Shown: positions 8,937 to 17,009 of the stretch, one piece after another | Numbering within the stretch: the stretch's first letter is position 1 | Layout: each line of letters starts with the position of its first letter | Source of the DNA: CAYLRU01 sp964386565 | GTDB taxonomy: Bacteria; Desulfobacterota; Desulfobacteria; Desulfobacterales; UBA5616 | Assembly (NCBI GenBank): GCA_964386565.1 | Contig: CAYLRU010000010.1 | Span: 1 to 64,000 of the forward strand | Reading direction: 5' to 3' | Length of the DNA stretch: 64,000 bases | Translations under genes and position numbers: made by a program | The notes under the pieces: model-generated | Databases searched by the model: none | What the model was told of the DNA's origin: nothing | The model's input: only the letters and a program-made list of their open reading frames with translations

Positions 8937-10670
8937 TTACGAAAGTCTCCTTGCCAGGGTTTTTATTTCGTAAAGCAGATGGTTTTTCAGCTCGAAATCA
9001 AGTACTCTCCCGCCATAGCGACAGGATTCGATTTTGTTAAGAAAATTTTTTGCCTGTTGGCGGACTTCAACCGGAAATCCGCGGTTTCTCAGTATCTCTT
9101 CCACCTCGATGCCGGTTAACGTCTCCCCCTTTGCCTTTGCAACGGACAGGACCAGGGATACGAAAGCCACATACAGGCAGGATAAAAGCTTATCATCATC
9201 ATACTTGTGCTTTTCAGCGTTTTTCATTGCCGTCCTTGCACGTTTGGCCATCCGCATCCCGTCATCTTCATCTTTATTGACAAACAGAAAGAAGATTTTG
9301 CCCGCCGCATACCCGAATACGGGAATCAGCAGCAGCAGTATAAAACCGGACAAAGACATCTCCCGCTGCGTTTTGAGCGCATCCAAATCCTCTTTCAAGG
9401 GAAGAATATCCCGATGAATAAATTCCACCTTTTTCTTTTTAAATTCCTCCGGAAGCCGCAGTAAATCATTTTGACCCGTTTCAACCCGGTCTTTGCCGGC
9501 AGCCGGGGTCACGTCAATGGCAAAACGCCTGGTCCTGATTTTCTCGTATTCACCGGTGTCCGTGTTAAAATAGACGAGTTCAAACGGTCCCACGACGGCT
9601 TTTCCGGCCTTTACAGGGACAAGGGCCAGGCGAAATACTTTTTTTCCTGAATAGCCGTTTTCGTCGAGCCTGATGTCTTCTTCCGGGTTGTCCCGATATA
9701 CCTTGAATTGATCGGAAAGATGAACTTCGGGTGCTTCCGCATCCATAATATTTCCCGCACCCGACACGGTAAGAGACAACGTCGCCGAATCGCCCACCCC
9801 GATTTTTTGACCGTCCAGATCGGCTGAAAAGTTGAAACTTCCCACCAAACCTGAAAAACCGATATCCAGCCCATAGGGCGGCAGGGGCTTCACCTCGACC
9901 GGCAACGCATCCGTCCTGAATGTTCGGGGTTCCAGCCGCGCACGACCGAAAAACGGGTCATCGAAAAAAGCATCAAAACCCCGACGCGACCGCCCGTTTT
10001 CCTTCACGAGGTTGCAGGTTAAAACGGCCGGTTCAATGACCTGGCGGCCTTTTTCCAACGGGATGAGAACGAATTTCACCTCGATGACACGATATTGCCT
10101 TCCCGCCACCACGGTCTCATAAGTGCGCTCCTGATCGATCTGTTTTGCCGTAAACCCTTTGAAATCCGGCTTTTCAAATCCTGCATCGGTGATCCTGACC
10201 GCGTGAAACAGCTTAAACGTGTAGACGATATTCTGCCCCTGGTAAGGATTATTATCGGAGACCTCCGCCGTCACCCAGATGTCTTTTGCGCTGTCTTGGG
10301 ATAACGGCGTCTCCGATACAAAAACGGTGATCTCTTGCGTGTGGGCCATACTTTTACCGGATCGAACCATCAGGGCCGGAATTTTAAGTTCCCCGGTTTT
10401 TAAAGGAATCAGGGTATAGGTGTAGGTGGTTTCCTTTGACATTTTGAAATTGATAATCCGGACACTGGTTGAAGATCCCTTGGACAGGACCTTGAAATCT
10501 TCAATGGCGGATATATCCACATCGGCCTCGCCGTTTTCGATGACGACGGACAAAAGAACCGATTCCGCCAAACTGATACGGGTACGGTCCACGTACGCCC
10601 TGATTTCGACGGCGCCGACAGTACCAGGGCAATATACCAGAAAAAACAGCAATATGACCCATCGTTTCAT
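8937..10670 (-). CDS. batD: BatD oxygen-tolerance family protein
   Basis: 577 aa from the ATG at 10670, which overlaps the upstream stop as TAATG and has AAAAGGA six nt before it. An alternative TTG start lies two codons upstream. The protein has a signal peptide (about 1-20), a long periplasmic region of immunoglobulin-like strands typical of BatD, one membrane segment at about 438-462 and a cytoplasmic tail rich in Lys/Arg. BatD is predicted to be the periplasmic partner of the BatA/BatB von Willebrand proteins. Its place between the batB-batC fusion and batE fits the conserved gene order. Confidence 0.88.
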   Translation of the reverse strand: MKRWVILLFFLVYCPGTVGAVEIRAYVDRTRISLAESVLLSVVIENGEADVDISAIEDFKVLSKGSSTSVRIINFKMSKETTYTYTLIPLKTGELKIPALMVRSGKSMAHTQEITVFVSETPLSQDSAKDIWVTAEVSDNNPYQGQNIVYTFKLFHAVRITDAGFEKPDFKGFTAKQIDQERTYETVVAGRQYRVIEVKFVLIPLEKGRQVIEPAVLTCNLVKENGRSRRGFDAFFDDPFFGRARLEPRTFRTDALPVEVKPLPPYGLDIGFSGLVGSFNFSADLDGQKIGVGDSATLSLTVSGAGNIMDAEAPEVHLSDQFKVYRDNPEEDIRLDENGYSGKKVFRLALVPVKAGKAVVGPFELVYFNTDTGEYEKIRTRRFAIDVTPAAGKDRVETGQNDLLRLPEEFKKKKVEFIHRDILPLKEDLDALKTQREMSLSGFILLLLIPVFGYAAGKIFFLFVNKDEDDGMRMAKRARTAMKNAEKHKYDDDKLLSCLYVAFVSLVLSVAKAKGETLTGIEVEEILRNRGFPVEVRQQAKNFLNKIESCRYGGRVLDFELKNHLLYEIKTLARRLS

Positions 10671-12481
10671 TACCAATCCTTTTCCACCTTTTCCGGAAAA
10701 TATGACGGCATCATGGCCTTTCCCGGCATATCTTTCAAACGGTTGAGCATTCTCTCGGACGGTTCCTTTTGGGTCGGTCCTTCATATCCGGGAGCATCGT
10801 CTTTACCCTCCTTGGAAGAGCCGTTTTCATCATCAGAAGGCAAATGGGTTGAATCTGAAAAATCCCGGAAACCGTTTTGGCCCGTATCATCGATCCCTGG
10901 ATCTTCTTCATCCTTCCGGTCTTCTTGTGGTTCTTTTTTTTCATTATCTCCGTTTTGACCGCCCGGGCCCTGGTTTTCGGGTTTTTGGGAATCATTGCCC
11001 CCATTTTGTTCCTGTTCTTTTTTTTCCGGAAAATCCCCGGACTGATCTTCCCGCTGTTGCTGCTGCCGGGTCATCATTTGCCTGGCGAATTCAAGATTCT
11101 CCTTTGCCTGGCGGTCATCAGGATCAATGTCCAGGGCTGACTGGTAGTTGGAAATGGCTTCTTCCAGCCGCCGTTGTCGAAAACGGGCATTCCCCATATT
11201 ATAGTATGTTTTTTCTTTCAGCTTTTGATCTTCCGTCTTCAATGCTGCCGAATAATTCTTTATCGCCTCGTCGAACCGTCCGAGCTTGTAATAGGCATTT
11301 CCGATATTGTAGGAAATTTCCGGCTTTTCCGGCGCCCGGATCTGTGCATCAATGAAATGTTTCAGGGCCTCGTCATATTTTTGGCGCTCATATGCCCGTA
11401 CCCCTTTTTCAACGGCATCATAAGCGTTCTGTGCAAAAGCCGGTGATGGGAAGACAACACCGCCCAGAAGCCACGCAATAAAAAAAACAGCCGTTTTCCC
11501 GGTTGCGGGAATGGCCATTTCCGCAACCAGGGCGACAATGGCCATGACCAGAAACCACTGAAAGCGGTCCTGCCAGACCTTTCTCTTCCCCATGGTCAGC
11601 GTCACGGACTCCATTTTTCCCCGGATCTCGTTTTCATAAATCGCCTCCAGATCCATATCGCCGGCCACGGACCGCACGTAAACGCCGCCCGTGTCTCCGG
11701 CAATTCTTTTCAACAGGTCTTCATCCAGCCGGCTCACCACGATCCTGCCGGAATCATCCTTTTTATACCCTCCTGCTTCGTCGGGGATGGGAACACCGCC
11801 CTGTGTCCCCACACCGATGGCAAAAACCTTGATCCCCTCCTTCCGGGCCCGGGCAACGGCATCCCGGGGGTCGTCACCCGTATTCTCGCCGTCGGTAATG
11901 ATAATGACGGCTTTTTCAGCCCGGCTTTCCCGTTCGAATCCGCTGATGGCGGTCATAAGCGCTGCAGATAAATCCGTTCCCCCCCTGGGCAAAAAATCCG
12001 GCGTCAGGGCTTTCAGGAAAATGTAAAACGCCGAATAATCCAGCGTCAGGGGACATTGAAGAAAAGCGGTTCCGGCAAACGCCGCCAGTCCGACCCTGTC
12101 CCCCTTCAACATGGACAGCAGATCAACGATTTCCCGTTTGGCCCGCTCCAGCCGGGAGGGTTTAATATCCTCCGCCAACATGCTTTTCGAACAATCCAGT
12201 GCGACAATGATATCAACGCCTCTTTGTTCGACTTCCTCCCACTTGAACCCGTATTGGGGCCCGGTGAGTGCGACAATCAGGAATAAAATCGACAAAAGGG
12301 TCAGCCCTGCCTTTACAAAGCGACGGTTTTCAGACGTCTCGACGTTAAGGGTTCGGCGGCCCTTACCTGCTGCGTAATCGAACAGAATCCTGCGCCTTTT
12401 CCGGATGCCATACAGAATGATAAAGAATAACAGTAAAATCATCCAGATTAAAAAAAACACTTCGACCCGTGCAAATTTCAT
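10670..12481 (-). CDS. BatB-BatC fusion: membrane VWA domain plus TPR domain
   Basis: 603 aa. Two N-terminal membrane helices (about 4-24 and 58-76) flank a short cytoplasmic loop. A von Willebrand A domain follows (about 88-300) with an intact MIDAS, DCSKS at D96/S98/S100. Two further hydrophobic segments lie at about 309-345. A TPR domain (about 350-470) and a low-complexity tail rich in Gln, Glu, Asn, Gly and Asp complete it. In many bacteria the VWA part (BatB) and the TPR part (BatC) are separate genes; here they are one continuous frame. The start overlaps the batA stop (ATGA) and the stop overlaps the batD start. The metal-binding VWA domain probably mediates protein contacts at the inner membrane. 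Confidence 0.88.
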   Translation of the reverse strand: MKFARVEVFFLIWMILLLFFIILYGIRKRRRILFDYAAGKGRRTLNVETSENRRFVKAGLTLLSILFLIVALTGPQYGFKWEEVEQRGVDIIVALDCSKSMLAEDIKPSRLERAKREIVDLLSMLKGDRVGLAAFAGTAFLQCPLTLDYSAFYIFLKALTPDFLPRGGTDLSAALMTAISGFERESRAEKAVIIITDGENTGDDPRDAVARARKEGIKVFAIGVGTQGGVPIPDEAGGYKKDDSGRIVVSRLDEDLLKRIAGDTGGVYVRSVAGDMDLEAIYENEIRGKMESVTLTMGKRKVWQDRFQWFLVMAIVALVAEMAIPATGKTAVFFIAWLLGGVVFPSPAFAQNAYDAVEKGVRAYERQKYDEALKHFIDAQIRAPEKPEISYNIGNAYYKLGRFDEAIKNYSAALKTEDQKLKEKTYYNMGNARFRQRRLEEAISNYQSALDIDPDDRQAKENLEFARQMMTRQQQQREDQSGDFPEKKEQEQNGGNDSQKPENQGPGGQNGDNEKKEPQEDRKDEEDPGIDDTGQNGFRDFSDSTHLPSDDENGSSKEGKDDAPGYEGPTQKEPSERMLNRLKDMPGKAMMPSYFPEKVEKDW

Positions 12482-13488
12482 GGGACCCTCAAAAAACGCG
12501 TATTAACCATTATGATCCAGGCAGCCGTCAATACAAAGCAGGCGGACAGCAGATAGACATACAGGTCATTGTATTCAGCATACGTTTTGACTTCCACCGT
12601 GGTTTTTTCCAATTGGTCGATGGTGTTATAAATCTCCTCCAGGGACGATAAGTCCCGGGCCCTGAAGTAGGCACCACCGGTTTTATCCGCCATGTCTTTC
12701 AACGTCTGCTCATCGATATCCACTTGCTGGTATACGTATCGATCTCCCCAAATGGGACTTTGAACCAGGAAAGGAACCTTACCTTTACTCCCCACGCCGA
12801 TGGTATAGATTCTGACATTCATTTTTTCGGCGATATCCGCGGCGACATCCGGGGACAGTTCACCGGTGTTGCTGCGCCCGTCCGTCAGAAGAATGATAAT
12901 GTTGGATTTGCTTTTCACATCCCCGACCCGTTTGAGGGAAATGCCCACGGCATCCCCGATGGCCGTACTTTTACCCGCAGATCCGATCTTCAGCCGGTCA
13001 AGAATGGTGATAATGGTGGAATAGTCCCGTGTAAGGGGGACTTGCGTATAGGCGTGGGTACCGAAGACCACCATGCCGATACGGTCTCCGTTTCGTTTTG
13101 AAACAAAATCGGCAACGACCCCTTTTACCGCCTCCAGCCGGTTGATGACGGTTCCGTTTTTTTTAAAATCCAGGGCCGCCATGCTCTCGGAAATATCCAC
13201 AGCCAGAATGATGTTGATCCCCTCGGTTTTTACATCCATCCGGCGTATCCCCCACTGGGGTCTTGCCATGGCGACAATCATGAGGCATAGTGCCGCGTAT
13301 TTCAACAGGGGAAGGCATTTTTCGATCGTCAGCGCAAGGGACCTTTTCTGCATTCTTCCGGGTATCATACCGGACACGGGCATTGTCGGATAAAAGCGTT
13401 TTTTACGCCGAAAATACACCAACAGCGGAATGATGCACAAAAACACCAGAAAATAGGGAGATGCAAAACGAAACGCCATCATCTTCAC
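12478..13488 (-). CDS. batA: BatA: membrane-anchored VWA-domain protein
   Basis: 336 aa from the GTG at 13488, which overlaps the preceding stop as GTGA. ATG codons at 13482 and 13479 are equally possible, and the second has a GGGTGA at better spacing. N-terminal helices (about 9-26 and 58-76) precede a VWA domain (about 90-285) with a complete MIDAS, DISES at D98/S100/S102. A C-terminal membrane helix (about 310-330) closes the protein, the standard aerotolerance BatA layout. Genes on both sides overlap, so this belongs to the same transcription unit as the DUF58 and batB-batC genes. Confidence 0.9.
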   Translation of the reverse strand: MKMMAFRFASPYFLVFLCIIPLLVYFRRKKRFYPTMPVSGMIPGRMQKRSLALTIEKCLPLLKYAALCLMIVAMARPQWGIRRMDVKTEGINIILAVDISESMAALDFKKNGTVINRLEAVKGVVADFVSKRNGDRIGMVVFGTHAYTQVPLTRDYSTIITILDRLKIGSAGKSTAIGDAVGISLKRVGDVKSKSNIIILLTDGRSNTGELSPDVAADIAEKMNVRIYTIGVGSKGKVPFLVQSPIWGDRYVYQQVDIDEQTLKDMADKTGGAYFRARDLSSLEEIYNTIDQLEKTTVEVKTYAEYNDLYVYLLSACFVLTAAWIIMVNTRFLRVP

Positions 13489-14171
13489 CCGGATATGGTT
13501 ACACCGCCGGATTTCTCGATCGTCCCGACCGGCGTGGTTTTTTCGATAAAATCATGAGCAAAATCATAATGCATTTTCATTTCATGCCGTGTTGCCGCCC
13601 TGCCGGCGAATTTCACCGGATCACTTGCATGAAAAAGGGATTTCAGTCCGTCTTTTAAGTCTTGATCCATATCCAGAACCACGATTTTCGGAATGAGTTC
13701 TTCGGTAGTCATTTCCAATGCATTGATGCCGAATCGGTCCCGGATATATCCCCGGATAATAATCGACAGACGGAAATAAAAATTTTTCCCGTCCGAATCC
13801 AGCATCGGCAAAATGTCTTTGAGCAATCGATAAGCCGTTTCCTCCGGCGGTGCTTTGGGAGCCGGACTTTCCGGTTTCCCCTGTTTTTTCTTTCTTCTTA
13901 CCAGCATAACCGCCAGGAGGATCATGAGTATTCCGAGAAGCAAGCCCAATCCGTACCAGGCCCAGGCGGGATTAAACGCCAGGGATGTCGGTGCCTTGAT
14001 GTCGTGGATATCGGTCATTTCGGCTGTGGGTCCTGCTTTACCGTTCTGAATCTCCGTTGTCGGCGGCGGCAATGTTACTTCCCCGGCAACGCCTTTATCA
14101 AATGATAACGGACCACCCGTCAGACCTGCCAGAATGATGTAAATGAATAAACCAACAATTACGGCTCTCAT
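13485..14171 (-). CDS. DUF4381-like single-pass membrane protein of the Bat operon
   Basis: 228 aa. It has an N-terminal signal peptide or anchor, a short Pro-rich periplasmic part and a membrane helix at about 72-92 followed by RRKKK. The cytoplasmic helical domain (about 108-215) resembles the DUF4381 protein usually placed between the DUF58 and batA genes. The ATG overlaps the DUF58 stop (ATGA), and the stop overlaps the batA start. It is probably a structural partner of the complex; no catalytic motif is visible. Confidence 0.7.
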   Translation of the reverse strand: MRAVIVGLFIYIILAGLTGGPLSFDKGVAGEVTLPPPTTEIQNGKAGPTAEMTDIHDIKAPTSLAFNPAWAWYGLGLLLGILMILLAVMLVRRKKKQGKPESPAPKAPPEETAYRLLKDILPMLDSDGKNFYFRLSIIIRGYIRDRFGINALEMTTEELIPKIVVLDMDQDLKDGLKSLFHASDPVKFAGRAATRHEMKMHYDFAHDFIEKTTPVGTIEKSGGVTISG

Positions 14172-15055
14172 CGCATCCTTTTCTCCCGAAAACGAAAATA
14201 TCGGGTCAGCGCTTCCACCACGGAACCGTCTGTTCTGATTTCGATGCAGTCCACATCCGCGGACCTCAGCATGTCCGGAATTCCACGGTATGCCTCTTGA
14301 GACGCTGCCGTGTATTGATTTCTGACACGCCTGTCAAAAGCGTCGAATGAAACCAATTCTCCCGTCTCAAGATCCCTGACGGTGATAATTCCACCGGGCG
14401 GCAGGGAAAAATCACCGGGATCGGACAGCAATATCCCGACAATCTCGTGTTTTTTTGATACAATTTTCAACTGCCGCAAAAAATCGTCGGAAATAAAATC
14501 GGAAATAAGAAATGAAACGGTTCTTTTCCGGCATACCCGGCCCAAATATCCCAATGCAGTATTAATATCCGTTCCCGAATATTGGGGCTTATATGAAAAA
14601 AACTCCTTGATGACGCGCCATACATGGCCTGATCCTTTTTGGGGCGGGATGTATTTTTCAACGCGGTCGGTAAACAGAACAGCGCCCACCTTGTCGTTGT
14701 TTCGGATGGCATTGAAGGCCAGTATGGATGCGGTTTCCGCGGCTACTTCCGTTTTGACAAGATCCCGGGTTCCGAATTGCAAAGAGGCACTTAAGTCTAA
14801 AAGAAGCATAACGACGCGCTCCCGTTCCTCACGGTATCGCTTTATATATGGCCGTCCCATCCGGGCCGATACTTTCCAGTCAATGTCCTTGACTTCATCA
14901 CCGGGCGTGTACTCCCGAACCTCCTCAAACTCCATACCCGTGCCACGGAAAACGGATCTGTACTGACCGGCCATCAGCGTATTGACCAGCCGTCCGCTTC
15001 TGATGTGAACCCGTTTAATCTTTTTTATCAGTTCCGGTGGCAGCATAATGTTCAT
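14168..15055 (-). CDS. DUF58 domain protein (MoxR-associated)
   Basis: 295 aa, soluble, with no signal peptide. The conserved DUF58 block around VREYTPGDEVKDIDWKVSAR (about 46-65) is followed by a degenerate VWA-like fold starting at LLDLSASLQFG. DUF58 proteins are regular partners of MoxR AAA+ ATPases and are thought to be their substrates or adaptors. The gene starts 101 nt downstream of moxR and overlaps the DUF4381-like gene by 4 nt. The spacer to moxR is AT-rich and could hold an internal promoter. No strong ribosome binding site is visible. Confidence 0.88.
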   Translation of the reverse strand: MNIMLPPELIKKIKRVHIRSGRLVNTLMAGQYRSVFRGTGMEFEEVREYTPGDEVKDIDWKVSARMGRPYIKRYREERERVVMLLLDLSASLQFGTRDLVKTEVAAETASILAFNAIRNNDKVGAVLFTDRVEKYIPPQKGSGHVWRVIKEFFSYKPQYSGTDINTALGYLGRVCRKRTVSFLISDFISDDFLRQLKIVSKKHEIVGILLSDPGDFSLPPGGIITVRDLETGELVSFDAFDRRVRNQYTAASQEAYRGIPDMLRSADVDCIEIRTDGSVVEALTRYFRFREKRMR

Positions 15056-15156
15056 GTTGACGCGGATATCACCCGCCGGTTATTGTTTTATGAGCGAAGT
15101 TTAAAATTTCACAAATTTTTGTTTATTAAAAATAAGCGCCGGTATCATCATAATGA

Positions 15157-16137
15157 TCACGGCACTTCAACATGATCGAAGACCTGATTGATAATCTGTT
15201 CCGGGGTCACGTCTTCGGCTTCGGCTTCATAGGTTAAAATAATTCGATGGCGGAGGACGTTCGGAGCGATCATTTTAATATCCTGGGGCGTAACATATGC
15301 CCTCCCCTGCATAAATGCATAGGCCCTGGCTGCCAGGCTCAGATAGATCGTCGCCCTGGGCGAGGCACCGAAATGGATATATTCGGCAATATCCATCTTG
15401 TAATCAGAGGGCTTTCGCGTGGCAAACACCAGGTCCACGATATAATCCCTGAGTTTATCGTCCATGTGGATATCCCGTATCAGCCGCACCATATCTTCAA
15501 TATCCGTCGGTGTGATCATGGGTTTTATATCCATGGGCGCGTCAAACCCCACACGCTTCATAATCTCCTTTTCCTCGGCTTTTTCGGGGTAATCGACGAC
15601 CAGTTTGAACATGAACCGGTCCACCTGGGCCTCCGGCAAGGGGTATGTGCCTTCCTGTTCGATGGGATTCTGCGTCGCCATGACCAGAAACGGTTCAGGC
15701 AACTTGAACGTGCTTTCTCCGATAGTCACCTGTTGTTCCTGCATGGCTTCCAGCAGGGCGGACTGGACCTTTGAAGGGGCCCGATTGATCTCGTCTGCCA
15801 GGATGATATTGTGGAAAATCGGCCCTTTTTTAATGATAAAGTCCCCCATCTTGGGGCGAAACACCTCCGTTCCGATCACATCCGCCGGCAGAAGGTCCGG
15901 GGTAAACTGAATCCGTTTAAAATCCGCACGTACCGTAGCGGCAAGCGTTTTGACCGCACTGGTTTTTGCCAGTCCCGGAACGCCTTCGATGAGGATATGG
16001 CCTTTTGTAAAAAGCCCCATGAGCAATCCGTCGATCAGGTCCCGCTGTCCCACAAGGACCTTTCCGACCTCCTGCCGAATTCCGCTGATCAACCCGTATT
16101 TTTCTTCAACCTTCGCTTTTAACGCCTCAACATCCAC
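15157..16137 (-). CDS. MoxR family AAA+ ATPase
   Basis: 326 aa from the GTG at 16137. I chose this start because a perfect AAGGAGG lies 5 nt upstream and the protein then begins VDVEALKAKVEEKY, as MoxR proteins usually do. The frame is open upstream to 16299, and an ATG at 16224 also has an AGGAGG, so a 29- or 54-residue extension cannot be excluded. Walker A is GVPGLAKTSA, Walker B is IILADEINRAP, and sensor 1 is in VMATQNPIEQEGTYPLPEAQ. The C-terminal AAA lid follows. MoxR ATPases remodel or assemble protein complexes together with VWA proteins. As first gene of the Bat operon it probably drives assembly of the BatA-E membrane complex. Confidence 0.92.
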   Translation of the reverse strand: MDVEALKAKVEEKYGLISGIRQEVGKVLVGQRDLIDGLLMGLFTKGHILIEGVPGLAKTSAVKTLAATVRADFKRIQFTPDLLPADVIGTEVFRPKMGDFIIKKGPIFHNIILADEINRAPSKVQSALLEAMQEQQVTIGESTFKLPEPFLVMATQNPIEQEGTYPLPEAQVDRFMFKLVVDYPEKAEEKEIMKRVGFDAPMDIKPMITPTDIEDMVRLIRDIHMDDKLRDYIVDLVFATRKPSDYKMDIAEYIHFGASPRATIYLSLAARAYAFMQGRAYVTPQDIKMIAPNVLRHRIILTYEAEAEDVTPEQIINQVFDHVEVP

Positions 16138-16304
16138 GGCTGCCTCCTTATGTAAACCGATGTTTGGCTGGTGAGCCAATGAACCAGCGGGCCGGATCGG
16201 GGGTGAATCCTCCGAATAATACATGGCCATTCCCTCCTGGCCGATAAACAGGCGCCCCGGCATAGGGTCTTGACTTCCGGGCCCGACAAACATATACATG
16301 TTGC
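16138..16304. promoter_or_regulatory. Divergent intergenic region between moxR operon and YdjY/squalene-repeat pair
   Basis: With the GTG start chosen for moxR, 167 bp separate two oppositely directed units, so promoters for both must lie here or inside the unused upstream moxR frame. The minus-strand ribosome binding site AAGGAGG is clear. I do not see a convincing -35/-10 pair. Confidence 0.4.
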
Positions 16305-17009
16305 ATGATAAATATCCGCAGACCTCTTAAAATATTTTATACCCTCATCATTTTTTTTCTGTTTGCATCAGAAATACCCTGTGGCGGGATGTTACGCAAG
16401 GAAAAGAACGCGGCGTTTACCACAAAAGGTGATATTATAAATTTGAATAACATTGTTGTCAACAAGGTCGTCAGAGAAATTCGGCTGAAAGTCCGGCTTG
16501 CTCTGGATGAAGGGATCCTGGAATTTTTTTTGGTCGGAGACCACGGCAAAACCTATGAAAGTGTATTTAAAATATCGGGTAATGCACCGTCGGAACTTAA
16601 CTTCGCGCTCCTTCTCATCGGCTGCAGGCCGTTGCCCTTTGACCGGTTCAGGCAGCTTGCCGATCAAAAAGACGGCCGGGAAATACTGCTCAGACATCAT
16701 CGGGACAGCCTGGTGCAAATCAGTATCCGGAAAAATGACAAGACCATTCCCATCCACCACATTATAAGGGATCGGGAATTAAAAAACGATTCCCCGGTCT
16801 GGGTTCACACCGGTAGCTTCTTTTTGCCGGGCAATCGATATGCCGCGGACCTGGAATCCGGTTATATCGGGATCTGGCCGGATGAAAAGCTGGTCATTAA
16901 CCTTTTTTCCGGGCGTCAAAATCCCTATCGGGGAAATTTCGGATTTGAAATACAGAGCGGACTCAAAGTTGACGACGTATACGAGTTGGTGATCAGGAGG
17001 ATACCATGA
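16305..17009 (+). CDS. YdjY-domain exported protein
   Basis: 234 aa with an N-terminal hydrophobic segment (about 7-24) consistent with a signal peptide. The section from about 47 to 107 resembles the YdjY domain: a beta-rich block containing LEFFLVGDHGKTYESVF and then ELNFALLLIGCRP. No enzyme motif is visible. It overlaps the next gene by 4 nt (ATGA), so the pair should be co-expressed. No good ribosome binding site precedes the ATG at 16305, so the start is somewhat uncertain. Confidence 0.65.
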   Translation: MINIRRPLKIFYTLIIFFLFASEIPCGGMLRKEKNAAFTTKGDIINLNNIVVNKVVREIRLKVRLALDEGILEFFLVGDHGKTYESVFKISGNAPSELNFALLLIGCRPLPFDRFRQLADQKDGREILLRHHRDSLVQISIRKNDKTIPIHHIIRDRELKNDSPVWVHTGSFFLPGNRYAADLESGYIGIWPDEKLVINLFSGRQNPYRGNFGFEIQSGLKVDDVYELVIRRIP

